From assembly GCF_010093535.1 (NCBI RefSeq), contig NW_022985222.1, forward strand, positions 252,686 through 316,685: DNA of 64,000 nt, given 5' to 3'. The notes below the pieces were generated by a model, which was not told where the DNA came from, did not search any database, and saw only the letters and a program-made list of their open reading frames with translations. This document shows, piece by piece, positions 58,465-64,000 of this stretch; the stretch's first letter is position 1, and each line of letters opens with the position of its first letter. The stretch comes from Lindgomyces ingoldianus. Its lineage: Eukaryota; Ascomycota; Dothideomycetes; Pleosporales; Lindgomycetaceae. The position numbers and the translations under genes are program-made.

Positions 58465-60128
58465 TCAATAGCCCATGACTCGTGCCGCCTCGAGGACGAA
58501 GAACAATCTCTTATAGAACTGGACGTTTGCCTCTCTAGGAATCTTAGAAGTGAGCTCGTAACAGTCAGTGGTGGTGTCAAGATGGGATAGCGAAAGCGGA
58601 CTCTCCTGGTTTCCGAAGGGGATAAAACCTAGAGCGATAAAACGAACTGTCATAAAAGGCTCAAGGTAATCACTTTGGAAAGATTCAGGCACGATGGCAT
58701 TCCATCGTGCATTTTGGCCACACATATATCTGCTTCTCGGGCCAAAAACCCAAAGGCAGTGCCGTCAGACAGGGTTGGAACTTGTCGAACATCACTGTGC
58801 TGAATATTGTCAAAGCACTGAACGGACCGTCCGGTATACGACTCCATGCCCAGGGCAGGTAAAATACAGAGTCGATCTTCCAGAGTGATTTCGCAAGTTT
58901 TATTGACTCTACCACGAGACATTCATAGCCTCTCTTCATTTTTTCTCTAATTCTCGTAGCTTCGACATTTAGTATAATATGTATCACGAGGGCAAAAGAT
59001 TCGTCCTTGTAAAGCCGGGCATCTTTGTTGGCATCAAATATCATTAATAAGTGCTGTAATTAGTCGCCATATTACGAAATTTAATTGCATTTTCAAAATT
59101 TCGTTACAAAGCTGCAGAACCTTGCTGCGTGTAAGGTGGTCCTGGTTATTCCAATACTGGTGGGAACGCTCTTTTGGCCGTACAGGAAGAGGTATCTGAG
59201 CTAGGGGCTGGATGTTGTTAGCGAACAATGGCCCTAGCATACTGTAGATAATGTCTGGTTCTGGTCTCTTGTGGATGCTAATCTTCTGGCTGACTGGCAT
59301 GTGATGATACACCAGCTAGCAGGATGATGTCGTACATATATAGCGTTCCAAGGGGTCTGCGGCTCTTCGTCTGGAGTTGCATATGGAGCATCATCGCTCG
59401 GTGTGAAGGGGAGTTTTCAGTAGCGTTGGCCTGGCACGAGGTTGTGGAAGAAGTGCGGATCGCCAGTCGAGTCGGCACAGCTCCTGAAGGAGTGGCTGAG
59501 GACCCTATTCCTCTTTCCGTGGCGATTTTGTTAAGCTATCAGAGTAAGAAGGGCTTGTTCAGGGTAATGGAATCTGGATGAATATTCTTATCTTTAAGGC
59601 CAACTGTAGCAAGTTTGAAAAGTTTCTGTTTATCGACAAACCTATTGTCAATGAGTGCATAGGATAGCACGCTCGGCTGACAGGCACTAGTTTGGTACTC
59701 CCTTACGATGGTGTCTACGGCCTTCTGAACGTGGCTGACAGATAGAAAGATAGTAGAAATTAGCAACGGTTATCATGAAATTTTACGTGACGGGTCTACC
59801 TAGTGATAGATACCAAACTCGTGTTGCAGAGGTTCCGTGTTGTGCTGCATCTTCGCTAGGAGACCTTCCGAGTCCCTAGTGATGAACTTCAACAACTCCA
59901 CTAACCGTTACTTGCGCGTCCTAAGACTGGTGCATCTGTCTAAAATTGGGCTTCTTCGTCTAGGGTTGTGTTATAAGCTACGCACGCTGATACGCGAGAG
60001 GTAATCTTTGGGTCACTCACAGGGATCTGCTTTTCCTTGTCCGCATCCTCCAAGTATATTTTGGTCTCGTTGAGTACGATGTGCAGGATCTCGACGTGAC
60101 GTGCCAGTCGACTGTAGTTGCCAGGCAT
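58465..60128 (-). pseudogene. Decayed multi-piece gene, perhaps of the HeLo/kinase-like family
   Basis: Coding-like pieces follow each other on the minus strand in shifting frames: RHVEILHIVLNETKIYLEDA; RLVELLKFITRDSEGLLAKM (after a TAA codon); HVQKAVDTIVREYQTSACQP; KLFKLATVGLKDKNIHPDSI; RRPLGTLYMYDIILLAG; a region from 59044 (MIFDANKDARLYKDESFALV); and an end FYKRLFFVLEAARVMGY. Some stops look like C-to-T changes of CAA/CAG codons, and at least one frameshift cannot be an intron. KDKNIHPDSI recalls the catalytic-loop area (HKNIRPE-like) of degenerate kinase-like domains found behind HeLo-like N-termini in fungi, and such an N-terminus lies 3.4 kb to the right. The family link is a guess. Confidence 0.4.
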
Positions 60129-60430
60129 TTTTGTACCATTTGTTGTAGAGTTGAGGGAACAGGCCTCGAATTGGACGACTGTAGTAGACTTCAGGCCTGT
60201 CTTACCAGCTATGCCTTATCTGCCACTGAGATGAAGTCTCCGGTGGTGGACCCGCGCTCTGGCCGTGGTTTGGGGCCAGAATACCCTGTAGGGGAAATGA
60301 AAATCCGCTAAGATGCGGAGGGAAGGGTGCTTAGGCTTAGGGTGAGGGCAATTTGGAGGACTAATTTACAGCGAGAAATTCTGGTTTGAGATTGAGAGAA
60401 ATGGAGAATGTTGAGTGGTGGAGAACGAGA

Positions 60431-61162
60431 CGAGGGGACAGCGTTTCCAACAGGAAGTAGTACAATTGATACTTTTGCTCTACCTATAATCACGTGAGGC
60501 AAACAAACGTAACTACATTTTTAACTATTACAATTTAATTAATAAGGCTTAAAAGTAAGTAGTACATAATTAAGGTAGACTTTTTTAAAGTTGCAGTCTC
60601 TAACGCGCGTGAGGGCTAGGGGAGCGTGTTTGTGCCACTATTTACGTGTTAGTGTAGCCTTAGAGCTTGCCCTGTACTACAACAACCTTAGACAACTTTA
60701 TTATAGCAAAAAATAATAGTCCCTTGTATAGGGAACCTCTAGATTAGTGGCTCTAGGTTAGTTAGCGCAACTGTCCTGTACTCTTTAAGATAGCACAGAG
60801 CCTTTAGTAGGGGGAAAAGAACAGTTACTTATAACTATAATTATCTTTTAGGCTCTATAATTAAAGCTTTGCAACTCTAGAAAAACTAGCTACATTATAA
60901 AGTTATTTTTAGTAAATTAAATAACCTTATATGCTATATTAAAAGTAAGGGGGACCCTACTACTCTAAAAGCTTTAACAGTTATGTTATAACTTTTAGTA
61001 AAAAGTTAAGAAGTATAAGTAGCTTTAATTAAACTGTAACTTAATTGTATTAACCCCTGCTGTTAGGTGAAGCAAACAAAAGTATATGATAAGTGAGACG
61101 TAACTTGTCTAGAAAGCCTGAGTCGAATCGTACTACTTCCTGATGGAAACGCTGCGAGGGGA
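60431..61162. mobile_element. Short hAT-like non-autonomous element with 8-bp target duplication
   Basis: The element is 60439-61154 (716 bp) between perfect direct repeats CGAGGGGA at 60431-60438 and 61155-61162. The inverted ends begin CAGCGTTTCCAACAGGAA (left) and CAGCGTTTCCATCAGGAA (right, read inward) and match at 28 of about 31 bases. The inside is AT-rich, without frames, and seems RIP-mutated. Its right end also shares TACGATTCGACTC with the left end of the 3-kb element at 40479, at the same distance from the tip, so the two are related. Confidence 0.8.
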
Positions 61163-61776
61163 TGATGCTACGGATTAACTGCAGGCATCCCCATTATGTC
61201 ACTTGGAGGTCTAGCGGGGATCACAAACCCTGCTGCAGCCTTACCGAGTAGAGATATTTGGTTCTGATAGAAGGAGAGGTTTGCGACTGTCGAAACCGAT
61301 TGCGAAAGCCCGGCTTTGTGTTGAGACGTTGTTCTTGGAGAGTGCACCCACCACGTCGGGTTGGCAATGTGGTAGGGATAGCCTAGACTTGCCGGCGATG
61401 CCATGACAAGTGAACCTACTCGGTGCCTTGGAGCATTGGCTGGGGTCCCAAATATTAGTGGTCAAGGAAAGTGGCTGCTACTCGAAGACTTGTGGTGGTT
61501 GTCAGGACGGGTTGTTATCGTTTTGATCTAATCCATCTAATCAACCACGTGACCATGAGCTATTGGTTCGTCATCCACACCCGGATGCTCAACACCAAAC
61601 TGTCTGCCTGCGACAGCTCAACCCCAACCATCCCCAACACATCACCGGAAACACCTCCAGACCGCATACTAGCCCTGAAGGAGCTCATCGAATTCCATTC
61701 CGCTCTCCTGAGCCTGCCCTTCTGCACTCAAATTACCGCATAACTCGGCCCAATCCTCCCGACACTTAGAGTCGCG
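61163..61776. other. Spacer, promoter of the Rab5 gene
   Basis: A minus frame at 61168-61404 (78 residues, ATG start) has no support. Nothing else is seen. Confidence 0.4.
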
Positions 61777-62686
61777 ATGGCGGATTCGGGAGCTACAGCG
61801 CAGCCGAAGCCGAGCAGCAGTGTCAAGCTGGTGCTCCTCGGCGAGGCCGCAGTGGGAAAGGTATGCGATATAAATGGTAACATCGTTAAATGGAGGTAGC
61901 GGCTAACAAATCACATAGTCTTCACTGGTTATGCGCTTTGTGAACAACGATTTCCAAGAGAACAAGGAACCCACAATAGGAGGTGCACAATCCCATATGA
62001 ATTCCCACCACCGTCGTAGCCTTCATCCACCTTTCATTCCGTCCCCTTTCGCCCCTTGCGGCTTGCAGACGTCAAGCTAATCATGCCACCAAACAGCTGC
62101 CTTCCTAACCCAGAAATGCAATCTCCCCACCCGCACCATCAAATTCGAGATTTGGGATACCGCCGGTCAAGAACGCTTTGCCTCACTCGCCCCAATGTAC
62201 TACCGCAATGCGCAAGCCGCCCTCGTTGTCTACGACATTACAAAACCCTCGTCCCTCATAAAGGCACAGCACTGGGTTGCTGAGCTCCAACGCCAAGCCT
62301 CACCAGGTATTGTCATAGCTCTCGTAGGCAACAAATACGATCTGGCAAGTCCAAGCAGTGGCGACAGCGCCGAAGATGCGGATGCCGCACCTGCGGCAGA
62401 AGGCGAGAATCCTGAAGAAGAAGAGGGCGCTGATGCCAGAAGGGTGCCGACGAAGACGGCGAAGGCATATGCGGATGAGGAGAGCCTGCTCTTCTTCGAG
62501 ACGAGTGCCAAGACAGGCATGAACGTCGCAGAGGTGTTTACGGCCATCGCCAATGCTATCCCCGAGACGAGCTTAAAGGGCCCGAGAGGTGTCGGAGGCC
62601 AAACAAATCTAGGCAGGCAAGAGGACAATCGTGTGAATCTTGTTGGTGGCAGGACTGAGGGTCCCAAGGAAGGATGTGCCTGTTGA
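61777..62686 (+). CDS. Rab5-type small GTPase (Vps21/Ypt5-like)
   Basis: Exons 61777-61860, 61919-61982 and 62097-62686 give 245 residues. Introns are 58 bp (GTATGC...CATAG) and 114 bp (GTGCAC...AACAG). GTPase motifs are complete: P-loop GEAAVGKSS, switch I with KEPTIGAAF, G3 [10 protein letters not shown]4 NKYD and G5 ETSAKTG. The C-terminus EGCAC carries two cysteines for geranylgeranylation. Rab5 proteins direct early-endosome fusion and endocytic traffic on the cytosolic face of endosomes. The sequence [25 protein letters not shown] and the effector region fit the Rab5 subgroup. An acidic insert of about 35 residues ([20 protein letters not shown] and on) follows the G4 motif; similar inserts occur in one fungal Rab5 paralogue. 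The gene looks intact. Confidence 0.93.
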
Positions 62687-63501
62687 CAATAGTCGTGAGT
62701 AATGAGGACTGGTTGCGGAATCCGTCTTGTTTAGTAAGGTATCTTTTCACCGAGAATCAGGGCGTCTATGTCTGGGTAGTACATGCTTCTTTAGCAATAT
62801 ATCATGCCGGCAAGTGTATATCTCACAATCCATTCTTCCAATCATTCATCACTTGTTTCCAACCAAGGCCGCCATTTCAGTTGTGAACGCGGACTTGAGC
62901 TGCCTATCAATTGCCCTGGTGTTGACTTGTCCTGGGACTTTTGGAAAATTCGTGGCTATGTTTAGGGCCTATGCACATAGAAAAGGGTATGCGTAAAACT
63001 ACAGCCCAGACTTCAGATACAATCCCTATCCTGAAAGGAGAACCCCACAGTATTCTCACTATTTGCTGCTCTAATTGAATAAGTAACCCGGTACTCAGTT
63101 GGCCAACGACGGCACATTCAACAGAATAGGGGTAATTAGGACACCGGTTTCCTGTTGATGTTCTCCCTGATTCTGGCCAGAGGTTTTAGGCGCTATCCTA
63201 CTAATTATTCCACGTTCAGTGAGAAGAATAAGTACGGCAAGATTCAGAGATCTGGCATCCAAAGAATTTGATTGGACCAAACACAGATGGTATGAGCTCC
63301 AATAAAATGGGCTAGTTTGACTCAGCCGCGGATAGGCGGGGTAGGTAAACGGGACGTTCGAATCCTTTCCTGTTCACAACACCTAAACGATGCCACGATA
63401 CAATGACCAAGTCTCAGTCGCATTGCCATAAGCATATGATAGATCTAAACTTAGACGTCTAATTCGCAAATGAGCCCCACATCTCAGCGATTACTTCCCT
63501 A
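62687..63501. other. Spacer between Rab5 and the HeLo-like gene
   Basis: No frame of note. It should hold the Rab5 3' UTR and the next promoter. Confidence 0.45.
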
Positions 63502-64000
63502 ATGTCCGCCGAACTCGTACTTGCCTCGCTAGCAACTGCTGACTTGGCTATTAAAGTATGTTTGGCCCGATTCGCAGAACTCATGTAGCGAGCACGCTAA
63601 TTCCTGTATCATAGTATGGTAAGGTTTTGCTGGATCTTTATAAATGCTTTATAGGCGCTGAAGAGCTTGACGACCGCATCCTTTGCATCGAGTTCATTTG
63701 CATAAGCAACTACAAACAAGTCACATTCTTGAAAAAGATATGGGGATCGCTGGATGAAGAGCACCAGAACTTGCAGGGCCGGATAATGCAGAAGTTGGTC
63801 GCGAAACTAGAAGATGCGATTAACCAGATCGAGAGTGTTCTGAAGAAGAAGGATCACGATGATGGCAATACAATCATTGGCGTCAAAAAATGGAAGTACG
63901 TTTTCTGGGCTAAAGAAAGCATGGACAAAACGATTCAAGAACTACAAGAGTGGCAGAGAATGTTTGACCCCAGCTGGTACTTGATTATGAAGATTGCGGA
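63502..64000 (+). CDS. HeLo-like N-terminal domain protein, 3' cut by window end
   Basis: Exon 1 is 63502-63555 (MSAELVLASLATADLAIK). A 59-bp intron (GTATGT...CATAG, phase 0) follows, and exon 2 runs from 63615 off the window. The 146 residues seen are helical and match the start of fungal proteins with a HeLo/HeLo-like domain: YGKVLLDLYKCFIGAEELDD, WGSLDEEHQNLQGRIMQKLV, AKLEDAINQIESVLKKK, then VKKWKYVFWAKESMDKTIQE and QRMFDPSWYLIMKIA. Such domains are found on NLR and kinase-like proteins involved in nonself recognition and programmed cell death, where they can act as membrane-active or signalling modules. What follows beyond the window decides its class. The start is well supported: the first ATG gives the family's hydrophobic first helix. 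Confidence 0.7.

Noticed and set aside
63340..63375. GTTCGAATC resembling a T loop on the plus strand
   Set aside because: The flanking bases do not form a T stem and no D or anticodon arm is upstream.

Overview
The window looks like nuclear DNA of a filamentous ascomycete (Pezizomycotina; perhaps a leotiomycete, which is a guess). The signs are short GT-AG introns of about 48-140 bp inside most genes, fungus-specific families (CFEM, GT90/CAP10 with a membrane N-terminus, CENP-B-type HTH regulators, HeLo-like proteins), and transposons whose C-to-T-rich, stop-filled sequence looks like repeat-induced point mutation (RIP). Genes sit on both strands with long spacers. There are no operons. Positions of exons were worked out by hand from splice signals and reading frame.

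Left part (1-19400): a Gid4/Vid24 ubiquitin-ligase substrate receptor (+), a small beta-trefoil-like protein (-), a large membrane-anchored GT90 glycosyltransferase (-), an unrecognised 363-residue protein (-), then a divergent pair: Mediator subunit Med10 (-) and a PXA-domain protein (+) whose last intron is 1.2 kb long, far longer than any other intron seen here.

Middle (19400-39000): about 6 kb with no convincing gene, then a CENP-B-type DNA-binding protein with a 22-nt exon (-), the DRG1/Rbg1 translation GTPase with ten exons (-), cysteine dioxygenase (+, divergent from DRG1), the ribosome-biogenesis helicase Dbp8 with a 9-nt exon (-), and an uncertain membrane protein (+).

The most striking object is at 39491-39702 (-): a tRNA-Lys(CTT) whose four exon pieces join into a perfect 73-nt cloverleaf, but which is broken by three insertions. 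One is at the ordinary 37/38 anticodon-loop position. The other two, in the D arm and the T loop, have spliceosomal-type GT...AG ends, sizes of 50 and 51 nt and branch-point-like sequences. A run of seven T follows the gene, as expected of a Pol III terminator.

Right part (40471-64000): a RIP-degraded 3.08-kb hAT-like element with 8-bp target duplications, a SnoaL/NTF2-like protein (-), a C2H2 zinc-finger protein (-), a CFEM-domain membrane protein (+), a decayed gene (-), a 716-bp hAT-like element with its own 8-bp target duplication, a Rab5-type GTPase (+), and the start of a HeLo-like gene running off the window end.
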